Positions 55,468 through 63,568 of a stretch of 64,000 nucleotides of DNA are shown here, in pieces. The number at the start of each line of letters is the position of its first letter. Position 1 is the stretch's first letter. The stretch comes from Bacilli bacterium (GTDB lineage: Bacteria > Bacillota_I > Bacilli_A > RFN20 > CAG-631). The stretch spans positions 29,606 to 93,605 of the forward strand of contig CAAEBM010000025.1 in NCBI GenBank assembly GCA_900754115.1, written 5' to 3'. The notes beneath the pieces are model-generated. The model did not search any database. It was not told the origin of the DNA and was given only the letters and a program-made list of their open reading frames with translations. Made by a program: the position numbers and the translations under genes.

Positions 55468-56838
55468 TTATATGTCTTTATCAAGAAAGATGATTGAAAA
55501 ACGATGACTACCAAAGGGTCTGTTTTCCAATGCAATGATTTGATAATCTGTATAAACTTGACTGATTTCATCTACTAATAAATGGATATCACCATCATAT
55601 TGAAATTCTAATTCTTTGTTGACCAATGAATTTGTTTCAAAATATTGAATAATTCTTAATAATTGGGCAACATCTTGAATGTATAATGAATCATGATTGA
55701 TCAATGTTGCATAATAATCCCATTCCTCCTTTTCAATTTTTTCTTTTATATCAGGATACATGACGGAACTGTATCCCCAATTTTCTAGGTAAGGAGTCTT
55801 TAAAGTTGTTAAAAACATGTTATAAGATGGAACGGCATAAAAAGTTGTTTCATCTGTCAATTGCAATCGATGAGAACCAAAGGTAGTACAAGATAAATAC
55901 CAATGATTATCAATACAAATGTAGTTGTAGGCATGTCCTTGAAAAGAATCATTGACATCTGTAACACGAACAATATCAATTCCTTCCATCTTTGCTAAAA
56001 GTGTATAACTTTTTGCTTTTCCATCACAAACTGCATAACGATTGCAAAAGACTCCTTCTAGATAATAAGCTTGATATTGATTTAAATCATAGGAAGACAA
56101 AGCAGCTGTTTGGTGATCATAAAAAACCTCACAAGTTAGAAAATTAAAAATCTGTTTTGCCTTAGTATAATCATCCATTTCATCACTAATAATTCTTCTT
56201 AAAATGTTTTTTGCTTCCTCATAAATTGTTTCTGCAATGCTATTTTTTTTACATATTGGTAAATACCCTCTTTCTACCGCATAATAAAGTTGCTGACTCG
56301 TTTCTACATGAATTTTTCCGTTGTTTTTATAATAGATTGGAAAATCTTCAAAAGTTGCATTGCGTTGATTCACGTTTGGTTGATAGTCCAATTCTTGTAT
56401 TGCAATTTGGTTGTCTTTTGAAAAAGATTTTGTTGCAATATCTTGGATGGCTAAATCAATTGTGATAATTTGATAATCTGTATATAGACTTCGATCTAAG
56501 AATGCAGGATAAGCATCAGCTATTAAAACGTAATCTTCTGCTTTAGAAAATTCTTGAGAAATATTATAGAATTGTTTTGCATACTCACTAGAAATATAAA
56601 AAGATATTTTTTCGTCGATTTCATAAAACGCTAAATAATCTAATGCATAAACTAATTCTTCTAAAGAAGAAATCGTTTTATTGGGTTGTGGCAAATCTTG
56701 TTGATTTAAAGTATCTATAAAAGTCAATTGTTGAAGAAAAGAAAGAGAAGATGTATTTTTTGTTGAAGACCAGTCTTTATGATTACAAGCTGTTAGAAAT
56801 AAGGAAAAGATAAGAATCCATTTAAATTTTCTTTTCAT
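55468..56838 (-). CDS. Transglutaminase-fold lipoprotein, Asp-to-Cys variant (second copy)
   Basis: A 456-residue lipoprotein, lipobox LTAC18. A papain-like transglutaminase-core domain lies at about 220-330. The nucleophile Cys271 is in YAVCDGKAKSYTLLAKMEGI and His302 in GHAYNYICID. The following HWYLSCTTFGS puts Cys317 where the catalytic Asp of WYxVDxT is expected. The N-terminal half and the last ~130 residues resemble those of the neighbouring paralogue. It overlaps that gene as ATGA. With the FecBCD importer upstream and nitrogenase-like genes downstream, it may bind or process a ligand outside the membrane. Confidence 0.82.
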   Translation of the reverse strand: MKRKFKWILIFSLFLTACNHKDWSSTKNTSSLSFLQQLTFIDTLNQQDLPQPNKTISSLEELVYALDYLAFYEIDEKISFYISSEYAKQFYNISQEFSKAEDYVLIADAYPAFLDRSLYTDYQIITIDLAIQDIATKSFSKDNQIAIQELDYQPNVNQRNATFEDFPIYYKNNGKIHVETSQQLYYAVERGYLPICKKNSIAETIYEEAKNILRRIISDEMDDYTKAKQIFNFLTCEVFYDHQTAALSSYDLNQYQAYYLEGVFCNRYAVCDGKAKSYTLLAKMEGIDIVRVTDVNDSFQGHAYNYICIDNHWYLSCTTFGSHRLQLTDETTFYAVPSYNMFLTTLKTPYLENWGYSSVMYPDIKEKIEKEEWDYYATLINHDSLYIQDVAQLLRIIQYFETNSLVNKELEFQYDGDIHLLVDEISQVYTDYQIIALENRPFGSHRFSIIFLDKDI

Positions 56839-58226
56839 TGTCTTTCACCATAATCAAAAATAAAGGCATAGGCTTTTTTTTCATTAAACATTCCATTGTT
56901 GACTTTTATTACGTTGTATTTTTCTTGTATGCTTTGATAGATTTCATTCATTATTTTGTAGTCACCTAGTAGTTCTATTTGCATGGTTAATGCATTTCTT
57001 TTTGCTTCTTTTGCAACATGCGATAAAATTTGTATTCCTTTTTCTTTTTTATCAATAACTAAATTCATAGTTTCATTTTCTAATTGGACTTGGTAATTAA
57101 AATAGTAGTCGTAAGGTTGACCCTTCATTACTTGCTCTTTAATATCAGGATAAGCGTCTGAAAAATAATCCCAACTAGGAGAAGACGTATAATAATCAGT
57201 GAGCATAAAAAGATTGGTATGTGTGTGATAACGTAAATTGTTAACTTTTTCTATGTTAGAACCTGAAGTTGGGCAAGATAAATAGAATTGCTCTCCAATT
57301 TTAACGTAACAATAAGCATGTCCACCTTGTCCTGAAACTGCCCCAATATGATAGGATTCAATGCCTTCTAGTCGACAAAAAACGGTTAATGCTTTAACAA
57401 TGCCATCACAAACTGCATTTTTATAATCAAGAATTCCTTCTAAAAAATAGCAAGAATAATCCGTATGTTTACTATCTTTATAATTAAAAGATTCGTAATC
57501 GTAAGTGTTTTCACAAACTACATAATTATATATTGCTTGGAATTTTTCAATTTCAGTCATGTTGTCATCAATAATACGACTTAATATTCCTGTTAATTTG
57601 GCAAGCATCTCATAAGCTTTTGTCCCTTTTTTACAGTAGGGAAAGTAATTTTTTAATGTTGCATAAAATAGTTGTTCACTATTTTCAACTTCTATAAAAC
57701 CATTGTTATTTTTATATAATGGCAAATTTTGAATGTTTCTATTTTGATTTTTTTCCTTTAATAAAACATCTTGATAATATTCATAGTTAATCACTTTGAT
57801 ATTATCTTCTTTTAATGAATAATGTTTGAAAGCATAGTCAAAAATATATCCTTCTACACCAATTTGATTTTCATTTAATTTTGATAAATCATAATTTTGT
57901 ATAAAATTATGTGCAAGACTTCCATATTGACCTGCCCAATTGAATTGATATTGTGCATCTGTTTGCAAAAGTTGTTTATACTCGTCGGTTATAGTGGTAT
58001 AAATCATTTCTGGTTGGGTACTATAAAATACGACGTAATCCATAAAATCAGAAAGGTCTTGCATGGAATTTAATTGTGTTGGTTTTGGTAATTCACTGAG
58101 TTGCAATTCATTTGGATATACAATCTCTTCAATGTTATAAGAAATAGTCGGTTGTATTTTTGTCTCTGTTTTACATGAAGATAGAAAGAAAATAGAAATA
58201 AATGCGAGGATGTTTGCTTTTTTCAT
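56835..58226 (-). CDS. Transglutaminase-fold lipoprotein, Asp-to-Cys variant (first copy)
   Basis: A 463-residue lipoprotein, lipobox LSSC18. Its transglutaminase-like core (about 225-330) has Cys273 in NAVCDGIVKALTVFCRLEGI and His303 in GGHAYCYVKI. The third position, FYLSCPTSGS, again has Cys (Cys318) instead of Asp. The end is an additional ~120-residue alpha/beta region. It is paralogous over its full length to the next gene, with conserved motif spacing (30-31 and 15 residues). The ATG lies eight bases after GGTGA and one base after the FecE stop; an in-frame GTG lies on the site. Confidence 0.82.
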   Translation of the reverse strand: MKKANILAFISIFFLSSCKTETKIQPTISYNIEEIVYPNELQLSELPKPTQLNSMQDLSDFMDYVVFYSTQPEMIYTTITDEYKQLLQTDAQYQFNWAGQYGSLAHNFIQNYDLSKLNENQIGVEGYIFDYAFKHYSLKEDNIKVINYEYYQDVLLKEKNQNRNIQNLPLYKNNNGFIEVENSEQLFYATLKNYFPYCKKGTKAYEMLAKLTGILSRIIDDNMTEIEKFQAIYNYVVCENTYDYESFNYKDSKHTDYSCYFLEGILDYKNAVCDGIVKALTVFCRLEGIESYHIGAVSGQGGHAYCYVKIGEQFYLSCPTSGSNIEKVNNLRYHTHTNLFMLTDYYTSSPSWDYFSDAYPDIKEQVMKGQPYDYYFNYQVQLENETMNLVIDKKEKGIQILSHVAKEAKRNALTMQIELLGDYKIMNEIYQSIQEKYNVIKVNNGMFNEKKAYAFIFDYGERQ

Positions 58227-58227
58227 G

Positions 58228-59028
58228 TTATTCACCTTTTTTTCTCAATAAATCATAAGAGACACAGATTGGTTTATGACTTCGAGGATCGATTTGAATA
58301 TCTCCATCAATTTGAAAACAATCTTTCAGCATGGATGGGGTTAAAACTTCTTGAGGAGTTCCAAAATGAGTGATGTTTCCATTTTTCATCGCTAGTAAAT
58401 AATCAGAATATTTACTGGCTAAATTTAAATCGTGTAAAACCATTACAATGGTTGTTTTTTGATTTTGGTTTAAATCTTTTAACAACTCTAATATTTCTAA
58501 TTGATGGTTTAAATCTAAATAAGTAGTTGGTTCATCTAATAGAATAATTCCAGTTTGTTGCGCTAAAGCCATTGCAATCCATACGCGTTGTCTTTGTCCA
58601 CCTGATAAATTACTAATAGAGCGATTTTTAAATTCAGTCATATTAGTTACTTCAATGGCCCAATTGATGACTTTTTTGTCTTCATTAGATAATTTACCAA
58701 AGCCTTTTTGATAAGGATATCGACCATAAGCCACTAATTCAAAGACGGTTAATGACCCTGGTGCAGAGGGTGATTGGGGTAAAATGGCCATTTGTTTGGC
58801 GATTTCTTTGGTTTTTAAATCTTTCATATTTTGATTATTAATGATGATTGTTCCTCCATCACTTTTAATAATTCTCCCAATTGCTTTTAAAACGGTCGAT
58901 TTTCCACAGCCATTCGCACCAATAATAGAAGTGATTTTATTTTTTTTAATTTCACAATTAAAATCTGAAACGATGATTACCCCATCATAACCTACTTCTA
59001 ATTTTTTTGTTTCAATACTATTATTCAT
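58228..59028 (-). CDS. FecE-type ABC transporter ATP-binding protein
   Basis: A 266-residue ATPase energising uptake of an iron-siderophore, heme or cobalamin-class ligand. Walker A GANGCGKSTVLKAIG, Q-loop AILPQSP, signature NLSGGQRQRVWIAMALAQ, Walker B IILLDEPTTYLDL and H-loop VLHDLN are intact. The length and the YGRYPYQ segment are typical of FepC/FhuC. AAGGAGC lies upstream of the ATG. It follows the second FecCD permease by 4 nt. Substrate identity cannot be read from the sequence. Confidence 0.95.
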   Translation of the reverse strand: MNNSIETKKLEVGYDGVIIVSDFNCEIKKNKITSIIGANGCGKSTVLKAIGRIIKSDGGTIIINNQNMKDLKTKEIAKQMAILPQSPSAPGSLTVFELVAYGRYPYQKGFGKLSNEDKKVINWAIEVTNMTEFKNRSISNLSGGQRQRVWIAMALAQQTGIILLDEPTTYLDLNHQLEILELLKDLNQNQKTTIVMVLHDLNLASKYSDYLLAMKNGNITHFGTPQEVLTPSMLKDCFQIDGDIQIDPRSHKPICVSYDLLRKKGE

Positions 59029-59032
59029 ATAA

Positions 59033-60061
59033 TCAATGCTCCTTAATTAATAGATAAATAAAATAGGGAACGGATAATATAGAAACTAAAATACCGGTAG
59101 GAATGTTGATTAAGAAATCAACTCCCATTACAAGCATATCGGCTAAAAGAATTAAAGCTGCAGAAACAAATGAAGCAGCTGGGAAAAGTACCCTTGTATC
59201 GGTTCCAACTAGTTTTCTTGCAATATGAGGACCAATCAATCCTAAAAAGAAGAAATTTCCTCCAAAGGCAACGGATGCAGAAGAAACTGCCACGGCACAT
59301 AAAGCAATGATAATAAATTCTTTTGTAACATTAACACCTACCCCTTTTGCAATATCATATCCGATGTCAATCGTATTTAAAGTGCGACTTTTATAGTACA
59401 TTACTCCACCAAAGATGAGTAACCATATGGCTAATGTGAGAATATAATCCCAACTGGTTCCCCATAGTTCTCCTGATTGCCAACGTTGCAAAAATTCAAT
59501 TTGATTTTGATCTAAAATATACATGAGGATAGTTCCTACAGCACCATATGCAGCGGATATAGCAACCCCTGTCATAATCAGTTTTATTGGGTCAATCCCT
59601 TTTTTTCTTTTAATGGATAAAAGAAAAATCAATCCAGAAGATAATAGACCACCAATCAATGCTAAAAATGGTAAAGCAAATGGTGAAGATTGGTTCGTTT
59701 TTAATAAAGCGACATATAATGTTACAAATAAACCACTTCCATCTGAAACGCCTAACGTTCCCGGACTAGCTAAATCGTTGTGTAGTAAGTTTTGCATTGC
59801 AACTCCTGCCATGCCCATTCCAACTCCGACCAACAAAGCAAGACAAAGCCGGGGAAGCCTAAACTCAAAAAGTGTCATTTTAGAATAATAATCGCCACCA
59901 CCAAATAAAGTAGAAATTACTTTGGTAAAAGACAATTTATATTGTCCTACATTGCAACCAATAAAAAAGATAATAATTAATAATAATAGTAATATAAGAT
60001 TGATAATCATTCCTTTTTTTATGTTGTTCATTTGTTTAAAACGTTTCATGATACTTTTCAT
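59033..60061 (-). CDS. FecCD-family ABC transporter permease (second)
   Basis: A 342-residue permease with about ten helices of the BtuC/FecCD fold. Signature parts: LFEFRLPRLCLALLVGVGMGMAGVAMQNLLHNDLASPGTLGVSDGSG, IDIGYDIAKGVGVNV (coupling region to the ATPase) and FLGLIGPHIARKLVGTDTRVLFP. The start overlaps the first permease as ATGA. It forms a heterodimer with that protein and pairs with the FecE ATPase. Confidence 0.94.
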   Translation of the reverse strand: MKSIMKRFKQMNNIKKGMIINLILLLLLIIIFFIGCNVGQYKLSFTKVISTLFGGGDYYSKMTLFEFRLPRLCLALLVGVGMGMAGVAMQNLLHNDLASPGTLGVSDGSGLFVTLYVALLKTNQSSPFALPFLALIGGLLSSGLIFLLSIKRKKGIDPIKLIMTGVAISAAYGAVGTILMYILDQNQIEFLQRWQSGELWGTSWDYILTLAIWLLIFGGVMYYKSRTLNTIDIGYDIAKGVGVNVTKEFIIIALCAVAVSSASVAFGGNFFFLGLIGPHIARKLVGTDTRVLFPAASFVSAALILLADMLVMGVDFLINIPTGILVSILSVPYFIYLLIKEH

Positions 60062-61032
60062 TGACTAAACTCCTTACTATCTTGTCGTCTAGAAACGAAG
60101 ATGAAAAAGGGAACACCGATTATAGTAATAACAAGACCAATTGGGAATTCAATGCCAGGCATAACCGTTCTAGCTATAAAATCTACAATGGTAACAAATA
60201 AAGCTCCTAAAATAGCACAACTAGGAATGACATATCGGTAGTCTGATCCAACTAAATATCGAACGATATGAGGAATCATTAGACCAACATAAGAAACTGG
60301 ACCGATAATGACTACTGCAATGGCAGAAAGAACTAAAACGACGATGGTAGAAAGCAATTTAATTAATTTAGTATTTGCACCTAAACCTTTGCTTGCCTCT
60401 TCTCCTAATGATAAAATAGTCAAATTACGAGAAATTGCGATTGATAAAATTAAACCTACTAAAAAAAATGGACCTGCAATTTGGATATCTAACCAAATTG
60501 TATTAGCTGAACTACCTGCCATGTATTTTATCATTGCTGCGCTTGTTCCTTCTTTTAAAACAATAGCTGTAGTCACGGAAGAAAATAAGGTAGAAATAGC
60601 CATTCCTGATAATACCATTCGATCTGGAGTCATTCCTCTTTTAGACATCATTGCTACTGCATAAATTAGAAAGGTTACAATAGCTGCGCCTAAACAAGAG
60701 ATACCAATTCTTCCTAATCGGTCGATATTTGGTAAAAAAGTCATAATAATTACTACTCCAAATACCGAACCAGAAGATATCCCCATAATTCCTGAATCAG
60801 CCATAGGATTTTTTGTAGTACCTTGCATAACTGCACCGGCTATGGCTAAACAGGCACCGACCATGATATCCGCTAATAAACGTGGAAGACGAATGTTCCT
60901 TACAATGATTTCATTGAAATTTTCAGTGTTTTCGTTGAAATGAAATAATCCATTTATGATATCTTTAAAAGTAATAGAGTCTTCGGCTCCAAAATAAAGA
61001 GACAAGACAATCATCACTGCTAAAGCAATCAA
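60058..61032 (-). CDS. FecCD-family ABC transporter permease (first), 5' end frameshifted
   Basis: At least 324 residues of a BtuC/FecCD permease: IRLPRLLADIMVGACLAIAGAVMQGTTKNPMADSGIMGISSGS, ILSLGEEASKGLGAN and YVGLMIPHIVRYLVGSDYRYVIP. The open frame starts at a poor TTG in the middle of the first helix. Upstream, an ATG at 61109, one base after the binding-protein stop, reads MKKVIVKQQKK into a run of eight A (61077-61084). One extra A would join it to SLQASTRFIILLITGLIALAV and restore a normal ~350-residue permease. This may be a base-count error, transcriptional slippage or a real lesion. Confidence 0.88.
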   Translation of the reverse strand: MIALAVMIVLSLYFGAEDSITFKDIINGLFHFNENTENFNEIIVRNIRLPRLLADIMVGACLAIAGAVMQGTTKNPMADSGIMGISSGSVFGVVIIMTFLPNIDRLGRIGISCLGAAIVTFLIYAVAMMSKRGMTPDRMVLSGMAISTLFSSVTTAIVLKEGTSAAMIKYMAGSSANTIWLDIQIAGPFFLVGLILSIAISRNLTILSLGEEASKGLGANTKLIKLLSTIVVLVLSAIAVVIIGPVSYVGLMIPHIVRYLVGSDYRYVIPSCAILGALFVTIVDFIARTVMPGIEFPIGLVITIIGVPFFIFVSRRQDSKEFSQ

Positions 61033-61110
61033 CCCTGTAATTAATAAGATGATAAAACGTGTTGAAGCTTGTAAACTTTTTTTTGTTGCTTTACAATAAC
61101 TTTTTTCATT

Positions 61111-62103
61111 TTATGATGCTGCTTTTTCTAAGGCTTTAAATAAAGATTGATATTGCGCTTGCATATAAAGAACATCTTTTAGTGCAAATAATGTAATGTC
61201 AATTACACCAACTTTATCATTTTTTACACAAGATAAACTTTTCCAACCTTCATTGGTTTTGACAACTTCAGGAATCGTATCCGATTCATCCATTGATGCG
61301 TATAGATTTAAGTTTCCTTCATATTCTCTTAATTTTTCTGATGAAATAGGAGAATAGGCTGGTTGAGACTGATTATTAAGGTATTCTTCCACTTTTTCAT
61401 TTTTATTTAATTGTAAAACATCATATAAAATATGGTTAAAAACGAATGCACCATTAAAATCAGGAGGGATACAAATGCCATTCATATATGAAAAAACGGT
61501 GACAGTTTGGTTATCTAAACCTAAATCTTTTAATTTTTGAATGCTGGTTTTTTCAATATCATTGCAAAAGTCGATAATGGTTTTTGCGTTTTTATCCATG
61601 TCAAAAATAGAACCTAAGTAATTTATTCGTAATTCAAAATCATAAGTATCGAAATAAATTGGAATAACAGGCGCAATTTTTTCCAATTTTGAAATATCTT
61701 TTTCATCCATAGTATTGTAAGTTAATATGAGTTCTGGATGATAACTTAAAACTTCTTCTGGGTCAAAAGGTTGAGTGTTCTTTAATTTTTCAACGCCATA
61801 AAAAAAGGATTCATAACCATTAGAATTTGCATTTCCATCTACAGCTAATGGTCTGATGCCTAAAGATAAAATATCCCCAGTTCCACCTAATGCGACAATA
61901 TTTTTAGTATTAGCATCATATTCCACTTGTTTTCCATTTAATGTTGTTATCGTTTTGATGTTCGCTTCATTTCCTCTTGTATCTTCAAGTTTTGGCAAAG
62001 AGGGCAATTCAACTGTTGGATTGTCTTTATTTGAATTGCATGAAGTCAACAAAGAAATAGGTAACAAAAGTAGCATGAATGCTTTTATAAAAAATTTTTT
62101 CAC
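61111..62103 (-). CDS. FecB/FhuD-like substrate-binding lipoprotein
   Basis: A 330-residue lipoprotein, lipobox LLTSC at residues 18-22, with the type III periplasmic-binding fold of siderophore, heme and B12 receptors: KNIVALGGTGDILSLGIRPLAV, FDPEEVLSYHPELILTYN, KIAPVIPIYF. The single long helix linking two lobes fits (NYLGSIFDMDKNAKTIIDFCNDIEKT). It starts with GTG eight bases after AAAGGGG. It is the first gene of the operon. The promoter upstream holds two GTTAG-N6-CTAAC operators. The ligand is not identifiable. Confidence 0.92.
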   Translation of the reverse strand: MKKFFIKAFMLLLLPISLLTSCNSNKDNPTVELPSLPKLEDTRGNEANIKTITTLNGKQVEYDANTKNIVALGGTGDILSLGIRPLAVDGNANSNGYESFFYGVEKLKNTQPFDPEEVLSYHPELILTYNTMDEKDISKLEKIAPVIPIYFDTYDFELRINYLGSIFDMDKNAKTIIDFCNDIEKTSIQKLKDLGLDNQTVTVFSYMNGICIPPDFNGAFVFNHILYDVLQLNKNEKVEEYLNNQSQPAYSPISSEKLREYEGNLNLYASMDESDTIPEVVKTNEGWKSLSCVKNDKVGVIDITLFALKDVLYMQAQYQSLFKALEKAAS

Positions 62104-62122
62104 AATAAAGCCCCTTTCCTTA

Positions 62123-62165
62123 GTTAGATAAAACTAACCAAGATAATAAGTTAGCACTGTCTAAC
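62123..62165 (-). promoter_or_regulatory. Two GTTAG-N6-CTAAC operators at the uptake/reductase operon promoter
   Basis: Site A is GTTAG (62123-62127), ATAAAA, CTAAC (62134-62138). Site B is GTTAG (62150-62154), CACTGT, CTAAC (62161-62165). Both are perfect 5-bp inverted repeats with 6-base spacers; centres are 27 bp apart. Site B lies between the promoter -35 and -10, site A beyond the start point, as for a repressor. The cognate regulator is unknown. The half site recalls DtxR/IdeR boxes, but the spacing is different. Confidence 0.7.
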
Positions 62166-62176
62166 TACAAAGTCAA
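62148..62176 (-). promoter_or_regulatory. Probable promoter of the uptake/nitrogenase-like operon
   Basis: Minus strand TTGACT (62176-62171), 17-base spacer, TAACTT (62153-62148). The weak -10 and the operator in the spacer suit a tightly repressed promoter. Confidence 0.6.
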
Positions 62177-62427
62177 TACCTAATTAAAAAATTTATAAAA
62201 AAGAATTGTGTTTAATAATTGTTTTATTTAAGTTGTTCCTTATAATCTTGCATTTTTACACTTTTTTAATTGTTTATAAGTTGCGTTTTTTCATAAACGA
62301 AGATTTTACAGGCAAAAAGGTTTACATTGATAAAAAAAGGCCTCTATAAATAAAAAAAACACTCTATGAAATGATAAAACAATTGTATAGAATGTTTTAT
62401 TATTGAATATATAAATACGATATACTA
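62177..62427. other. Divergent intergenic region
   Basis: These bases lie between the two divergent promoters. A loose inverted repeat AAACACTCTAT/ATAGAATGTTT lies around 62368-62398. No gene is seen. Confidence 0.6.
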
Positions 62428-62455
62428 TTGACAAGATGAGTCAAAATGGTATAAT
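62428..62455 (+). promoter_or_regulatory. Consensus promoter of the MarR-plsY operon
   Basis: TTGACA (62428-62433), 16-base spacer, TATAAT (62450-62455): perfect hexamers. Confidence 0.9.
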
Positions 62456-62477
62456 TATCTTCTAGTAGAAGATAATT
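62453..62477 (+). promoter_or_regulatory. Perfect 25-bp palindrome, probable MarR autoregulatory operator
   Basis: AATTATCTTCTA (62453-62464), a central G, and TAGAAGATAATT (62466-62477). It overlaps the end of the -10 and the transcription start and ends at the AGGAG ribosome site, so bound protein would block transcription. Size and position fit a MarR dimer site. Confidence 0.78.
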
Positions 62478-62489
62478 AGGAGAAACAAT

Positions 62490-62903
62490 ATGAATTATAA
62501 AGAATTATCATATAAATTTATGCGTATTTTTCGAAAGAGAAATCCATTTATTTATCAAGTGAAAGAATTGGATAAAGGTGAAAATGGTATTTTACAAACC
62601 CTATTCATCTATGAAGAAATTTATCAAAAAAATTTAACTCCAGGGGAGTTATGTGAAATTCAACAATTAACAAGTGGTCGAATTGCATCTACGCTTAAAA
62701 ACATAGAGAAAAAATCTTTTATTAAAAGAATGATGGCTGAAGATGATCGAAGAAAAACGATTATTCAATTAACAGAAAAAGGTAAGCTTGTGGCAAAAAG
62801 AATTATTGATGATATTGCAATGAATATTAATAAAATGATTAATAAATTAGGAGAACACGACTCACAAGAATTTCTTCGTATTCTTAATCGATTATACGAA
62901 TAA
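62490..62903 (+). CDS. MarR-family transcriptional regulator
   Basis: A 137-residue winged-helix regulator. The recognition helix region is LTPGELCEIQQLTSGRIASTLKNIEKKSFI, and the wing DDRRKTIIQLTEKGKLV is typical (DxRxxxxxLT). A dimerisation helix follows. AGGAG precedes the ATG and a perfect palindrome overlaps its promoter. It is co-transcribed with plsY and a glycolipid glycosyltransferase, so a FabT-like role in membrane-lipid control is plausible. It is also divergent from the uptake/reductase operon, which it might repress. Confidence 0.93.
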   Translation: MNYKELSYKFMRIFRKRNPFIYQVKELDKGENGILQTLFIYEEIYQKNLTPGELCEIQQLTSGRIASTLKNIEKKSFIKRMMAEDDRRKTIIQLTEKGKLVAKRIIDDIAMNINKMINKLGEHDSQEFLRILNRLYE

Positions 62904-62919
62904 AAAGGTGGTGTAATTG

Positions 62920-63567
62920 ATGATTTACTTTCTTGCAATGTTGAATAAAGAAAAGATTTACTATATTTTCTTTATTATACTAGGATATTTATTAGGTAGT
63001 ATCATGTTTGGATATCTAATCCCTAAAATTTTTAAACAGGTGGATACTAAAAAAGATAGTGATGATGGAAACCCGGGGACTGCTAATGCTTTTATTCAAG
63101 GTGGCATACTATGTGGAATTATTACACTATTATTAGAATTGAGCAAAGGGTTTGTTCCCGTTTATTTAGCTAAAAATACTGTTTCACCTAATCATATTTT
63201 ATTTGCATTTATAATGCTTGCACCAGTTGTCGGCCATGCTTATCCTCTCTATAATGGCTTTAAAGGTGGTGGAAAATGTATTGCGGTTAGTTTTGGTAGT
63301 TTATTAGGACTATTTCCTTATTTGCATATGGGACTTTTACTTGCTTTTTGGTTTCTTTTCTTTTCATTAATTATTATTGTTAAACCTCATACTTTAAGAG
63401 TCTTTTTTGCTTATTTTGCTTTTATTTTAACAAGTATTTTTATTGCTCAATCATTCATCATTTTTGTCGGATGTTTTAGTATTTCATTGATTGTAGGCAT
63501 AAAACATCTTTCATCACTTAAAAAAATAAAGGAGCCTAAAGTCTGCTTTGCCTTTAGAAAACGGTAA
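62920..63567 (+). CDS. plsY: Glycerol-3-phosphate acyltransferase PlsY
   Basis: A 215-residue membrane enzyme moving an acyl group from acyl phosphate to glycerol-3-phosphate, the first step of phospholipid synthesis. PlsY blocks: GYLLGSIMFGYLIPKIF, DGNPGTANAFIQGG (consensus SGNPGATN) and ELSKGFVPV, then VVGHAYPLYNGFKGGGKCIAVSFGSLLG. It has an unusual ~10-residue N-terminal addition. The ATG at 62920 lies after GGTGG at good spacing. It is one base from the next gene. Confidence 0.93.
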   Translation: MIYFLAMLNKEKIYYIFFIILGYLLGSIMFGYLIPKIFKQVDTKKDSDDGNPGTANAFIQGGILCGIITLLLELSKGFVPVYLAKNTVSPNHILFAFIMLAPVVGHAYPLYNGFKGGGKCIAVSFGSLLGLFPYLHMGLLLAFWFLFFSLIIIVKPHTLRVFFAYFAFILTSIFIAQSFIIFVGCFSISLIVGIKHLSSLKKIKEPKVCFAFRKR

Positions 63568-63568
63568 T

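Noticed and set aside
58228..62103. Calling the importer BtuCDF (vitamin B12), FhuBCD or heme uptake
   Set aside because: The FecCD and FecB folds are shared by all of these and no ligand-specific residues can be read here.
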